Source of the DNA: Candidatus Uhrbacteria bacterium
Lineage (GTDB): Bacteria; Patescibacteriota; Patescibacteriia; UBA9934; GWF2-40-263
Length of the DNA: 51,371 nt
Direction of reading: 5' to 3'
Assembly: GCA_013204385.1 (NCBI GenBank)
Contig: JABMNY010000014.1
Location: forward strand, 1-51,371
Shown: positions 33,593 to 41,836 of the stretch, in pieces
How the letters are laid out: the number at the start of each line of letters is the position of its first letter
Position numbering within the stretch: the stretch's first letter is position 1
Made by a program: the position numbers and the translations under genes
The notes under the pieces: model-generated
Database searches by the model: none
Told to the model about the DNA's origin: nothing
Seen by the model: the letters and a program-made list of their open reading frames with translations, nothing else

Positions 33593-33626
33593 CCCGCTTT
33601 CGCTTTGCGATAGCGGGTTTTCTTTT
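33593..33626 (+). terminator. Terminator of FAD oxidoreductase gene
   Basis: CCCGCT (33593-33598) / AGCGGG (33612-33617) with inner CGC/GCG pairing, then TTTTCTTTT. Confidence 0.85.
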
Positions 33627-33636
33627 ACTCACACTA

Positions 33637-33664
33637 TTGACAAACGGCTAAAAACAGGTATGCT
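33637..33664 (+). promoter_or_regulatory. Promoter of a short transcription unit
   Basis: TTGACA (33637-33642), 16-bp spacer, TATGCT (33659-33664), 8 nt to an ATG at 33673. Confidence 0.75.
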
Positions 33665-33672
33665 GATTTTGT

Positions 33673-33774
33673 ATGAATGCAAATTGCTTCCACAAAGAAA
33701 TGATTCTCCTCGCCGGAGTAGATTACACTCCAGCCGCTTTTTGTTTCTCGGGTCGCAATGTCTTGATTTGGTAA
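33673..33774 (+). CDS. Possible 33-codon leaderless small protein
   Basis: The frame begins MNANCFHKEM and ends RNVLIW. It has no Shine-Dalgarno, but a TATGCT box lies 8 nt before the ATG, the same geometry as the leaderless core genes, and a terminator follows at 33800. The unit is therefore promoter, 33 codons, terminator. Not recognised: two Cys and a hydrophobic C-terminal half. It could equally be a small RNA of about 150 nt with a chance open frame. Confidence 0.4.
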   Translation: MNANCFHKEMILLAGVDYTPAAFCFSGRNVLIW

Positions 33775-33799
33775 TTTCACCAAAAAAATAAGGACAAAG

Positions 33800-33826
33800 A
33801 CAACCCGGGAAACCGGGTTGTTTTAA
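33800..33826 (+). terminator. Terminator of the short unit
   Basis: Perfect 9-bp stem ACAACCCGG / CCGGGTTGT with GAAA loop, then TTTAATT. Confidence 0.88.
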
Positions 33827-33894
33827 TTCAATCGACTTGAAATGGATGTGATCTTACATCCAGTTGTTTCGAGTCATCTCACAACGGAGAGTTT

Positions 33895-34561
33895 ATGTCC
33901 GCTACGCGTACGTACTATGTGTTCACAGCGTTCATTTATATTGGGCTTGGAGCAACCGTCACAGCCTACACGCCGTTCTTGCAATCGATCGGTCTAAGCC
34001 TTTCACAGATTGCTCTCGTGAATGCGATCTTCTGGAGCGTCATCATTCTCTCAGAGCTTCCAACCGGTATGCTTGCTGACGGCCGATCGCGTGCGTACTC
34101 ACTGAAACTTGGAGGCACTTTTGGCCGCTGAACGATTGAGTGAAGATCATGGAATTGAGGCACGGGTCATCAACTGTCACACCATCAAACCCCTCGACGA
34201 AAAGATGATCGTACTTTCGATCGCCCTTGCTGGGGCGGGGCTTGTCGGAGTTGCGGTGGCACCTCAACTTCTCTTTGCCATGCCTGCGCTCGTGGTGCAT
34301 GAGATTGGACGTGGATTTTTCCAACCGCTCACAGATGCATTCGTTCAGCATCGCATTCACTCAAGCTACCGCGCGACGTTCGGCTCCCTTCAATCCTTTT
34401 TGGGACGCATCGGCTTTGCGATTGTCCCGTTTGTTGTATGGATGTTCATTCAAGGTAAGCCGAACACACCCGCAACGATCTCACAGGTCTGGATCGTTTG
34501 TGGAAGCGCCCTCCTCTTGGGTGCCATGCTTCTGTGGGTTACTCGACCACGCTCAGACTAA
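33895..34561 (+). pseudogene. Broken MFS transporter with transketolase-like insert
   Basis: From the ATG at 33895 (GGAGAG upstream) the first 75 residues are an MFS N-terminus (two helices, then LPTGMLADGRSRAYSLKLGG), ending at a TGA at 34129-34131. A +1 frame open from 34109 first encodes EALLAAERLSEDHGIEARV and then INCHTIKPLDEKMI, which resembles the C-terminal domain of transketolase, and from about 34213 continues as the last helices of an MFS carrier. About 200 residues of transporter are missing. It is a chimera by deletion and insertion, or an assembly error. A leader hairpin TGGATGT/ACATCCA lies at 33843-33862. Confidence 0.7.
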
Positions 34562-34562
34562 A

Positions 34563-34601
34563 AACGAACAACCTTTCCTTGCTGGACGGGTTGTTTTTTC
34601 A
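34563..34601 (+). terminator. Terminator after the MFS remnant
   Basis: AACAACC (34568-34574) / GGTTGTT (34590-34596), then TTTT. Confidence 0.75.
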
Positions 34602-34607
34602 TACATA

Positions 34608-34645
34608 AAAAATCCCTCATCGCGTAGTGCGTTAAGGGAGTAGGC
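34608..34645 (-). terminator. Terminator of GC-rich orphan gene
   Basis: TCCCT (34614-34618) / AGGGA (34636-34640) with inner CGC/GCG pairing; T6 on the minus-strand 3' side. Confidence 0.7.
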
Positions 34646-35335
34646 TCAGTCGTCGTGACGAGGTTCGTAGGTGTGATCGCGACGTGTGCAGGCTTTGTCA
34701 TCGCATTTCTTTGCGTGGTTACGATCGTGTTCCGTCCGTAGTGCGTTGGAACGCGCTTGTGTCCATCCCTGAGCTTCTTCCTCCGTGGGGAATCCTGCGA
34801 CGATCCTTGTGGTGACTCGAGATGTCTCGCTCTCACTGCCGTCTGGCTTGAGCAAAAAGACATTGAAGGGAATGGGGTACGTTCCGTCGTTGAAGAGCGG
34901 ACCAGCCTGTGTAGACCAGGTGACGAGTATACGGTCTTCTGGGAAGGTTGTCTGTCGTGTGTATTGTTCACCCGTAACAGGGGAGATGGTAAGGTCATCG
35001 AAAAGTTCTTGAACGTTTAAGATGTGATCTTCGCTGAATCGAAATGGTGATCCAGACGGAAGATATCTGATCGAGAATCCCAGCTCTCCTGAGAGACTGA
35101 TCTCGGCGGACGCGGGAACAACACCTGTTTGTGGAGGCTTGTAGGGAGAGGAGTAGGTACGTGCATAGTTCTCACTTGACCCCATGATCTCCAATTGAAT
35201 GATGCCGACCCAGGCGCGAGCTGTTTCGCGTGCGCGCTGGGGGTCGCCGTACTTCATTTGCCACTCTGCCTTGGCGAAATGTTCTGCATAGCGCAGACGA
35301 GCTTTGACGTACTCTTCTTGAGTAGGAATTGGCAT
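34646..35335 (-). CDS. GC-rich orphan protein
   Basis: 229 aa from the ATG at 35335 (MPIPTQEEY), with GGAGG 5 nt upstream; a GTG two codons earlier lies in the Shine-Dalgarno region and is unlikely. Residues 10-50 look helical, the middle is beta-rich and hydrophilic, and the tail is rich in His, Asp, Arg and Cys (KKCDDKACTRRDH), possibly metal-binding. Not recognised; no signal peptide or membrane segment. Its Shine-Dalgarno is locked in a strong hairpin (35339-35365), and a perfect palindrome lies further upstream. Confidence 0.62.
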   Translation of the reverse strand: MPIPTQEEYVKARLRYAEHFAKAEWQMKYGDPQRARETARAWVGIIQLEIMGSSENYARTYSSPYKPPQTGVVPASAEISLSGELGFSIRYLPSGSPFRFSEDHILNVQELFDDLTISPVTGEQYTRQTTFPEDRILVTWSTQAGPLFNDGTYPIPFNVFLLKPDGSESETSRVTTRIVAGFPTEEEAQGWTQARSNALRTEHDRNHAKKCDDKACTRRDHTYEPRHDD

Positions 35336-35338
35336 GCC

Positions 35339-35365
35339 CACCTCCTTACTTTAGAGTAGGAGGTG
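35339..35365 (-). promoter_or_regulatory. Strong hairpin hiding the Shine-Dalgarno
   Basis: In the minus-strand mRNA CACCTCCT (35358-35365) pairs with AGGAGGTG (35339-35346), extended by ACT/AGT with one bulged A. The AGGAGG arm is the Shine-Dalgarno of the gene starting at 35335. Confidence 0.75.
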
Positions 35366-35385
35366 TAAGAAGAAACGAACATGGC

Positions 35386-35399
35386 ATCTGACGTCAGAT
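35386..35399. promoter_or_regulatory. Perfect 14-bp palindrome, possible operator
   Basis: ATCTGACGTCAGAT, upstream of the gene starting at 35335 and between a possible -35 (TTGTCG) and a weak -10 on the minus strand. It has the form of a dimeric repressor site; there is no regulator gene next to it. Confidence 0.4.
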
Positions 35400-35413
35400 T
35401 CGACAACAAATCA

Positions 35414-35437
35414 AAAAACAGGCCGGAGCCTGTTTTT
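35414..35437. terminator. HU gene terminator
   Basis: AAAAACAGGC / GCCTGTTTTT with CGGA loop, T tract on the minus-strand side. Confidence 0.88.
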
Positions 35438-35439
35438 AA

Positions 35440-35730
35440 CTAGATAGAACGTTTTCCTTTCAAGGTATCTTTCAATGCTTTTCCTGCTTTAAACTTTGGA
35501 ACGAGCACTGATGGAATTTCAATTTTTTCTGTTGGATTTTGAGGGTTTACGCCTATGCGCCCTTTGCGCATACGAGAACTAAAGGTTCCAAACCCCGCAA
35601 TCGTCACTTCTTCTCCGTTTACAAGAGACTTTGTGACAATTTCTTCAAATGCCGCAATGAAATCTTCTCCAAGCTTTTTTGACGTTTCAAGTTGTTCCGC
35701 CAACCGCGTGGCTAATTCAGCTTTGTTCAT
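35440..35730 (-). CDS. hup: DNA-binding protein HU
   Basis: 96 aa, typical length. MNKAELATRLAEQLETSKK at the start, GFGTFSSRMRKGRIGVNPQ and the C-terminal KFKAGKALKD are diagnostic of the HU/IHF family. The arm reads RIGVNPQNPTEK with the intercalating Pro. It compacts and bends DNA. No Shine-Dalgarno; a TTGCAC-17-TAGACT promoter places the -10 box 9 nt before the ATG. Located just after rny on the same strand but with its own promoter. Confidence 0.95.
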   Translation of the reverse strand: MNKAELATRLAEQLETSKKLGEDFIAAFEEIVTKSLVNGEEVTIAGFGTFSSRMRKGRIGVNPQNPTEKIEIPSVLVPKFKAGKALKDTLKGKRSI

Positions 35731-35739
35731 ATTGCTGAG

Positions 35740-35768
35740 AGTCTAGCAAAGAAATCGACCATGTGCAA
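35740..35768 (-). promoter_or_regulatory. HU gene promoter, near-leaderless
   Basis: On the minus strand TTGCAC (35763-35768), 17-bp spacer, TAGACT (35740-35745), 9 nt to the ATG at 35730. Confidence 0.78.
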
Positions 35769-35771
35769 GTA

Positions 35772-37340
35772 TTACTTTGCGTATTCGATCACGCGGGTTT
35801 CTCGGATGATGGTGACCTTTACCTCTCCAGGATAGGAGAGTTCTGCCTCGATCTTGTTCGCCACGTCCTTGGCAAGTTTGTAGGCAGTGAGGTCGTCGAT
35901 CTTTTCTGGTTGGACAAACACACGCACTTCTCGTCCAGCCTGAATCGCATAGACTTTCTCGACCCCATCAAATGAACCAGCGGTTCTCTCAAGGTCCTCC
36001 ATGCGTTGGATAAACTGTTCAAGGCTTTGTTTTCGAGCTCCTGGGCGTGCTCCTGAGATGGCGTCCGCTGCTTTCACAATCGCTCCCTCAATGGTTCGAG
36101 GTCGATCCTCGTGGTGGGCAATCGACTGGTAGCAGATCTCCTCAGGGAACCCAAACTTTTTCATGATGTTGTAGCCGATCTCAGGATGAGCTCCCTGCAT
36201 ATCGTGGTCGACTGCTTTTCCGATATCATGGAAGAGTCCTCCTTTTTTACAAATGAAGACATCAGCTCCAAGCTCTTCGGCAATCATTCCAGAAATAGTT
36301 CCAACCTCAATGGAGTGCTGAAGGGCATTTTGTCCGTAACTTGTACGGTACTTCATGCGACCAAGAATAGATGTGAGTTTTGGATCAATGGATGAGACAG
36401 GGATTCCAAGTTGATAGAGTGCATCTTCTCCCGCTTTTCGAAGATCTTTTGCGATCGTTTTCTTGGCGGTTAAAATTGCGTCTTCAATGCGGGCTGGATG
36501 AATGCGACCATCTTTGATGAGTTCATCCAATGCGCGTTTGGCGACTTGTCGTCGAATAGGGGAGAATCCGCTAATCGTGATCATGTTTGGGGTGTCGTCA
36601 ACGATAATTTCTGTCCCGGTCAGCACCTCAATCGCTTTAATGTTTCGTCCTTCCTTTCCGATGATGCGTCCTTTCATTTCATCGTTTGGAAGTTCAACTG
36701 AGGTTGTAGTTGTGTCTGCACACACGGAAGAGGCGTAGCGTGTGAGCGCAAGGGAAAGAATTTTTCGAGACTTAATCTCAAGTTCTTCCTCGCTCTCTTG
36801 CTCTAGTTTACGCAAACGACTCATGAGGGCCTCTTGAGAGTCGCGCTCTACCGCAAGAAGAAGTTTTTCTTCTGCTTGTTCGTGTGTGAGTCCTGCAATT
36901 TCTTGAAGTTTTGTGATCTGCTCTTCTTTAATAGCACGAACACGTTCTTTCATTTGTTCAATTTCTTTTGATTTCTCTTCAAGTTTCAATCGTTTGTCCT
37001 CGACTTCAAGGATTTTTTGATCGAACATGGATTCACGCTTTTCTAAGCGTCGTTGTTGGTCCTGAAGATCTCGTCGACGGGACTGCTCGTCCTGTTTTGC
37101 TTCGTCGATAATTTTGATCGCTTTTTCTTTTGCTTGAAGGAGTGTTTCTTGTTCTTGTGTTTTGGTCTCTTGGAGGATCTCGATCTGTTTTGTTTTTGCT
37201 TCCGCGAGGATGCGTTCTGCTTTTGCTTCTGCATGGTCAGCGGATTTTGCTGATTGGGATTTTCGAAAGACATATCCAGCCCCTCCTCCTGCTGCGAGGG
37301 ATAGGATTGCAACGATACCCACGACGAATATAGTTAACAT
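35772..37340 (-). CDS. rny: Ribonuclease Y
   Basis: 522 aa, full length. One N-terminal membrane anchor (residues 1-25), then a long Glu/Lys/Gln coiled coil to about residue 200, a KH domain (GRIIGKEGRNIKAIEVLTG), and an HD phosphohydrolase domain (GLFHDIGKAVDHD). It starts mRNA decay at the membrane. A consensus TATAAT on the minus strand near 37394-37399 suggests a promoter with a leader of about 50 nt. No strong terminator before hup. Confidence 0.96.
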   Translation of the reverse strand: MLTIFVVGIVAILSLAAGGGAGYVFRKSQSAKSADHAEAKAERILAEAKTKQIEILQETKTQEQETLLQAKEKAIKIIDEAKQDEQSRRRDLQDQQRRLEKRESMFDQKILEVEDKRLKLEEKSKEIEQMKERVRAIKEEQITKLQEIAGLTHEQAEEKLLLAVERDSQEALMSRLRKLEQESEEELEIKSRKILSLALTRYASSVCADTTTTSVELPNDEMKGRIIGKEGRNIKAIEVLTGTEIIVDDTPNMITISGFSPIRRQVAKRALDELIKDGRIHPARIEDAILTAKKTIAKDLRKAGEDALYQLGIPVSSIDPKLTSILGRMKYRTSYGQNALQHSIEVGTISGMIAEELGADVFICKKGGLFHDIGKAVDHDMQGAHPEIGYNIMKKFGFPEEICYQSIAHHEDRPRTIEGAIVKAADAISGARPGARKQSLEQFIQRMEDLERTAGSFDGVEKVYAIQAGREVRVFVQPEKIDDLTAYKLAKDVANKIEAELSYPGEVKVTIIRETRVIEYAK

Positions 37341-37559
37341 AAAACTTCTCTATCTTGGAAGAAGCTCAATAAAGGACAGAATATCTAGAAAACGAATTAT
37401 AACAACTTTCCTTCTTCTACGAAGGAAACAGAGTTTGAAACAAAGAGATTCAAAGTAAAATGTTGCATAATAGGGAGTTTCCGAGAAATCTGCGAGCTTC
37501 TACCAGTGACTAATCATTAAGTTACGCGACTCAAGATTATCACTCAAAACCGGTTATTG

Positions 37560-38267
37560 TCAAAGAGAACCAAGGAATTCAGGGACAGAAATTATTGCTG
37601 TAGAAACGTCCGATTGAAGTGCTTCAAGTGTGTGAGATTGATCAATGGAAAAGGGGCCGATTGAGGTTCTTCGCAGAACATCGACATAACCTCCACCTCC
37701 AAGAGCAATTCCCAGGTCACGGGCGATCGCTCGGATATAGGTTCCTGTTGAGCAACTGATTGTGAGGGTGATGAATGTTTGAGCATCTTCGTGCGTTGCT
37801 TTTTTTGTAAGCTCTGCCGAGTAAATGGTGACAGATCTCGGCTTTGCTTCAAGGGGTTTTCCTTCTCGTGCCGCTTCATACATTTTTTTCCCACCAATTT
37901 TAATGGCTGAGTAGCTAGGGGGAATTTGTTCAATCTCACCTACAAATGTGCCCAGTACTGCTTCAATCTCAGATTGATCTGGTTGAGGGGGGTGCAGGGG
38001 GGCGTCTAGGATGACTCCTTCTCGGTCGTCGGTATCTGAACGCAACCCAAGCACAAAAACCGCTTCATAGGTTTTATCAAGCCCAACAAGCTTCTGCATT
38101 TCTCGCGTAGCCGTACGCCCAACCCCAACAATGAGAAGTCCTGTTGCAAATGGATCAAGTGTTCCAGCATGCCCCACACGACGTTCGTTTGTAAAACGGC
38201 GTACACGATTTACAACATCGTGACTCGTCATCCCTGCGGGTTTATCAATAAGGAGGAAACCTTCCAT
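37560..38267 (-). CDS. truB: tRNA pseudouridine-55 synthase TruB
   Basis: 235 aa. GFLLIDKPAGMTSHDVV, then the catalytic motif VGHAGTLDPFATGLL with the active Asp, YEAVFVLG and a late SCSTGTYIRAIARDLG. It makes pseudouridine 55 in the T arm of tRNAs. It lacks a long C-terminal PUA domain, common in short versions. The promoter TTGCCA-17-TAGAAT with the -10 box 9 nt before the ATG sets the start. Divergent from infB with adjacent -35 boxes. Confidence 0.95.
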   Translation of the reverse strand: MEGFLLIDKPAGMTSHDVVNRVRRFTNERRVGHAGTLDPFATGLLIVGVGRTATREMQKLVGLDKTYEAVFVLGLRSDTDDREGVILDAPLHPPQPDQSEIEAVLGTFVGEIEQIPPSYSAIKIGGKKMYEAAREGKPLEAKPRSVTIYSAELTKKATHEDAQTFITLTISCSTGTYIRAIARDLGIALGGGGYVDVLRRTSIGPFSIDQSHTLEALQSDVSTAIISVPEFLGSL

Positions 38268-38276
38268 AGTGCGTTC

Positions 38277-38337
38277 ATTCTAATGACTAGGTCGTAATCT
38301 GGCAATCGTTGACGTTTTTCCGTTTTTTCGCTAAACT
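38277..38337. promoter_or_regulatory. Back-to-back promoters of truB (-) and infB (+)
   Basis: Minus: TTGCCA (38300-38305), 17-bp spacer, TAGAAT (38277-38282), 9 nt to the truB ATG. Plus: TTGACG (38309-38314), 17-bp spacer, TAAACT (38332-38337), leader of about 32 nt to infB. The two -35 boxes are only 3 bp apart. Confidence 0.8.
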
Positions 38338-38375
38338 TTGGGACGACTTCCTATTTTTGGCCTAAAACGACTTAC

Positions 38376-40415
38376 ATGAATATTACAGAACTCGCTAGAC
38401 GTCTTCGCGTTCGTCCTGAAGAACTTCGCAATAAGTTGCCGGAACTTGGTTTTAGTGTTGGAAAAAAGGCCATTAAGATTGATAATCGGCAAGCGCAAAA
38501 GATTCAGGAAGCGTGGAGCGAGATGAAGCGAAAAGAACGCCTGGCGGAAAAAATGTTACAGCAGAAGACCCGCGCGGCTCAACGGGATCTCCCAGATTCT
38601 GAAAAAATCCCTATTACACTTCCAGGAGTGATGACTGTACGTGATTTTGCCTCAACACTCGATATGCCCGTTCCGCGTGTCATGCAGGAACTGATGCGTA
38701 ATGGGATTCTTGCTTCGATTAATGAACGTATCGATTTTGATACCGCCTCTATTTTGGCAGAGGATCTTGGATTCAAAGCGGTCCGTGAAGAAGGTGTCGT
38801 GGAAGAAGACGTGGAAGGTCTGGAGAAAATTCGAGAACGTGTTGAATCTGAGGATGGAGAAAATCTTCTCCCTCGTCCACCGGTGATTGTGGTGATGGGG
38901 CATGTTGATCATGGAAAAACGAGATTACTGGACGCAATTCGTAAGACAAACGTGATGGATTCCGAGGCAGGGGGAATTACACAGCATATTGGTGCCTACC
39001 AGGTAGAGCGTAAAGGAAAGTCGCTCACGTTTATCGATACTCCAGGGCATGAAGCGTTTACCGTGATGCGATCTCGTGGAGCAAAAGTTGCCGACATTGC
39101 TATTTTGGTTGTCGCGGCTGACGACGGTGTTCAACCTCAAACAAAAGAAGCGATCGATATTGCAAAATCGGCTGGGTTGCCGTTCATTGTTGCTCTCAAC
39201 AAAATTGATCGAGCAGAAGCAGATTTACAAAAAGTAAAAACACAACTTTCAGAATACGGAGTGATTCCAGAAGATTGGGGCGGAACAACCGTGATGGTTC
39301 CAATCAGTGCAAAAGCAGGAACAAACATTGAAGAGCTCCTCGACATGTTGCTCATCGTGGAAGAAATGGAGAAGGAGAATATTGTCGCGAATCCTGAAGG
39401 ACGTGGAATTGGAACGGTGATTGAATCCAATGTGAACGCAGGAGCAGGAGCAGTTGCGACGGTGCTTGTCCAAAGTGGAACATTGCGAGTCGGAGATAAT
39501 CTTGGTGTACGTGGTACACAATTCGGACGTGTACGTGCGATGCAAAACTGGAAAGGGGAAGACCTCAAAGAAGCAACTCCTTCTACGCCAGCCATGATTA
39601 TCGGATGGAAGCTTGCGCCATCTGTCGGAGATGTGATGGAAGTTCCAGAAAATATCAAAGATCTCAAAAAGATGAAATCTACAGATTCATCCATGAAGGC
39701 AACAGAAGAAGTGGCCTCGATCCGACATATTGGAAACCAAGAAACAGAAGAAACAGAGGAGGGGGGTGAGAATAAGAAACAGATTGTAAATCTCATTATT
39801 CGTGCCGATGTTCTTGGTTCACTTGAAGCCATTTTGGGAATGCTCGACAAAATTAAGCATGATCAAGTAGGAGTGAAAGTTGTTCAAAAGGGTTTGGGTA
39901 ACATTACGGATACGGATATCAATACCGCAGAGGCAACTGGATCAATTGTGATTGGGTTTAACGTACGTCCAGGAGGAGGAGCATTGGAACTTTCACGTGA
40001 CAAGAAGGTGGAGATGCGTGAATACAAAATCATTTATAAGTTGTTTGAAGATGTTCTTGAAGAATTAAAGAAACGACTTCCAGCAGAAACCATTTTAGTA
40101 GAACAAGGACGATTTGGTGTTCTGAAAAACTTTAAGAAGATTGATGGAGGATGGATTATTGGAGGGACCGTAAAGGTTTCAAAGATTACTCGAAATGCAA
40201 AACTCCGATTATTGCGAGATGGAGAATATATTGGGGAAGGTTCAGTGCTGAGTCTCCAGTTGGGACGAGCTGAACTAAAAGAAGTTCAGGCGGGACAGGA
40301 AGTGGGACTGAGCTATAAAGGAAAAGTGAAGCCAGAAGAAGGAGACGTCCTTGAGGCGTATACAGAAAAACGGATTCATAACGAACTCAACATTGAAGGA
40401 ATCAGTCTTCGGTAA
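38376..40415 (+). CDS. infB: Translation initiation factor IF-2
   Basis: 679 aa, on the short side because the N-terminal region is reduced. It starts with an IF-2 N-terminal helix-turn-helix-like motif ([16 protein letters not shown]), repeats such a domain near residues 85-130 ([14 protein letters not shown]), then the G domain with GHVDHGKT at 175-182, DTPGHEAF and NKID, and the C1/C2 beta barrels. An acidic Glu-rich insert (about residues 445-470, [14 protein letters not shown]) is unusual. It delivers initiator tRNA. Own promoter and terminator. Confidence 0.96.
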   Translation: MNITELARRLRVRPEELRNKLPELGFSVGKKAIKIDNRQAQKIQEAWSEMKRKERLAEKMLQQKTRAAQRDLPDSEKIPITLPGVMTVRDFASTLDMPVPRVMQELMRNGILASINERIDFDTASILAEDLGFKAVREEGVVEEDVEGLEKIRERVESEDGENLLPRPPVIVVMGHVDHGKTRLLDAIRKTNVMDSEAGGITQHIGAYQVERKGKSLTFIDTPGHEAFTVMRSRGAKVADIAILVVAADDGVQPQTKEAIDIAKSAGLPFIVALNKIDRAEADLQKVKTQLSEYGVIPEDWGGTTVMVPISAKAGTNIEELLDMLLIVEEMEKENIVANPEGRGIGTVIESNVNAGAGAVATVLVQSGTLRVGDNLGVRGTQFGRVRAMQNWKGEDLKEATPSTPAMIIGWKLAPSVGDVMEVPENIKDLKKMKSTDSSMKATEEVASIRHIGNQETEETEEGGENKKQIVNLIIRADVLGSLEAILGMLDKIKHDQVGVKVVQKGLGNITDTDINTAEATGSIVIGFNVRPGGGALELSRDKKVEMREYKIIYKLFEDVLEELKKRLPAETILVEQGRFGVLKNFKKIDGGWIIGGTVKVSKITRNAKLRLLRDGEYIGEGSVLSLQLGRAELKEVQAGQEVGLSYKGKVKPEEGDVLEAYTEKRIHNELNIEGISLR

Positions 40416-40419
40416 AATA

Positions 40420-40446
40420 AACGCTCGGGAAACCGAGCGTTTTACT
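40420..40446 (+). terminator. infB terminator
   Basis: AACGCTCGG / CCGAGCGTT with GAAA loop, then TTTAC. Confidence 0.87.
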
Positions 40447-40499
40447 TTATCGGCCAGGGGATCTAAAATAGCCTCGAAATTCATAAACATCTATTGCGT

Positions 40500-40817
40500 A
40501 TGTCTGAACATATTTTTACTTCTGAAAATTTTGATGCGTCTGTGTTGCAAGCAGAAAAGCCGGTTCTTGTTGATTTTTGGGCACCTTGGTGTGGACCTTG
40601 TAAAGTGATGTCCCCGATTGTGGAAGAACTTGCAGGTGAATTAGAGGAGATGATTGTTGGAAAAGTAAATGTCGATGAACATAGCGATATCGCCCAAAAG
40701 TTTAATATCCTATCTATTCCAACATTTATTGTTTTTAAAGGAGGACAAGTCGCAGAGCAATTTTCTGGTTCAATGAACAAGGAACAATTACGCGAGAAAC
40801 TTACCCGTCATCTTTAG
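40500..40817 (+). CDS. trxA: Thioredoxin
   Basis: 105 aa from the ATG at 40500 (MSEHIFTSEN). Active site WCGPC at residues 30-34 within DFWAPWCGPC, the cis-Pro loop SIPTF follows. It reduces protein disulfides and is recharged by the thioredoxin reductase 4 nt downstream. No Shine-Dalgarno; the ATG is favoured over an in-frame TTG two codons earlier. Confidence 0.95.
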   Translation: MSEHIFTSENFDASVLQAEKPVLVDFWAPWCGPCKVMSPIVEELAGELEEMIVGKVNVDEHSDIAQKFNILSIPTFIVFKGGQVAEQFSGSMNKEQLREKLTRHL

Positions 40818-40821
40818 ACTT

Positions 40822-41760
40822 ATGGAAATTGAGAATGTTGTCATTATTGGTTCAGGTCCTGCTGGATATACAGCGGCTATTTATGCTGCTCGCGCCGACA
40901 TGAAACCACTGTTATTTGAAGGGCAACAGCTTGGGGGTCAGCCTGGTGGACAGTTGATGCTGACAACAGAAGTAGAAAATTTTCCAGGATTTCCCGAGGG
41001 GCTCATGGGGCCAGAAATGATGGAAAAATTCAAAAAACAAGCAGAACGTTTTGGTACAAGAATTCTTTCTGAGGATGTCACTGAGGTCGATTTTTCGTCT
41101 CGTCCGTTTAAGTTAAACGCAGGGGGAAAAGAGATTCTCGCAAACAGCGTGATTGTATGTACAGGAGCACAGGTGATCTGGCTTGCTGTCCCAGGAGAAG
41201 AGCAGTATCAAGGTCATGGAGTTTCATCATGTGCCACATGCGACGGATTCTTCTTTCGAGATAAGGAAATTTTGGTTGTAGGTGGAGGAGATTCTGCGCT
41301 TGAAGAAGCAAGCTTTCTGACGCGCTTTGCCAAAAAAGTAACCGTCGTACATCGACGTGAGGCATTGCGCGCCTCAAAGATTATGCAAGATCGTGCGATG
41401 AAGAATCCAAAGATCGAATTTGTGTGGAACACAGAGGTTCGCGAGGTGCTGGGTGATGGAACGAAGATGACAGGTGTCCGCATCTTCAATAATCAAACAA
41501 ATACAGAGAGTGAGCTTTCTGCAGAAGGGTTATTCGTTGCCATTGGACATAAACCAAATACAGGCATTTTTGTGGGTAAACTTGATCTAGATGAGAAGGG
41601 CTACCTCCTTGTAAAACCAGGGTCAACACAAACAAGTGTGGAGGGGGTATTCGCTGGAGGAGATGTTGCAGATCACAAATACCGCCAAGCTATTACCGCT
41701 GCCGGAACAGGATGCATGGCCGCGCTCGATGCCGAGCGTTGGACGGCAAATCAAGATTAA
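40822..41760 (+). CDS. trxB: Thioredoxin reductase
   Basis: 312 aa. FAD-binding GSGPAGYTAA at residues 10-19, redox pair CATC at 137-140, NADPH-binding GGGDSALEEA near 154-163 with the HRR motif (VVHRREALRAS) for NADPH, and the final GGDVAD. It starts 4 nt after trxA, so the pair is one operon. Terminator directly downstream. Confidence 0.96.
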   Translation: MEIENVVIIGSGPAGYTAAIYAARADMKPLLFEGQQLGGQPGGQLMLTTEVENFPGFPEGLMGPEMMEKFKKQAERFGTRILSEDVTEVDFSSRPFKLNAGGKEILANSVIVCTGAQVIWLAVPGEEQYQGHGVSSCATCDGFFFRDKEILVVGGGDSALEEASFLTRFAKKVTVVHRREALRASKIMQDRAMKNPKIEFVWNTEVREVLGDGTKMTGVRIFNNQTNTESELSAEGLFVAIGHKPNTGIFVGKLDLDEKGYLLVKPGSTQTSVEGVFAGGDVADHKYRQAITAAGTGCMAALDAERWTANQD

Positions 41761-41762
41761 TA

Positions 41763-41796
41763 AAAAAACAACCGAATTCTATCGGTTGTTTTTTAT
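41763..41796 (+). terminator. trxA-trxB terminator
   Basis: AAAAAACAACCGA / TCGGTTGTTTTTT, nearly symmetric. Confidence 0.9.
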
Positions 41797-41800
41797 TCAC

Positions 41801-41828
41801 TTCTCATTTTAAGTGTGAGGTGTATCGT
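41801..41828 (+). promoter_or_regulatory. gdhA promoter, near-leaderless
   Basis: TTCTCA (41801-41806), 16-bp spacer, TATCGT (41823-41828), 8 nt to the ATG at 41837. Moderate hexamer matches. Confidence 0.5.
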
Positions 41829-41836
41829 AGAAGTCT

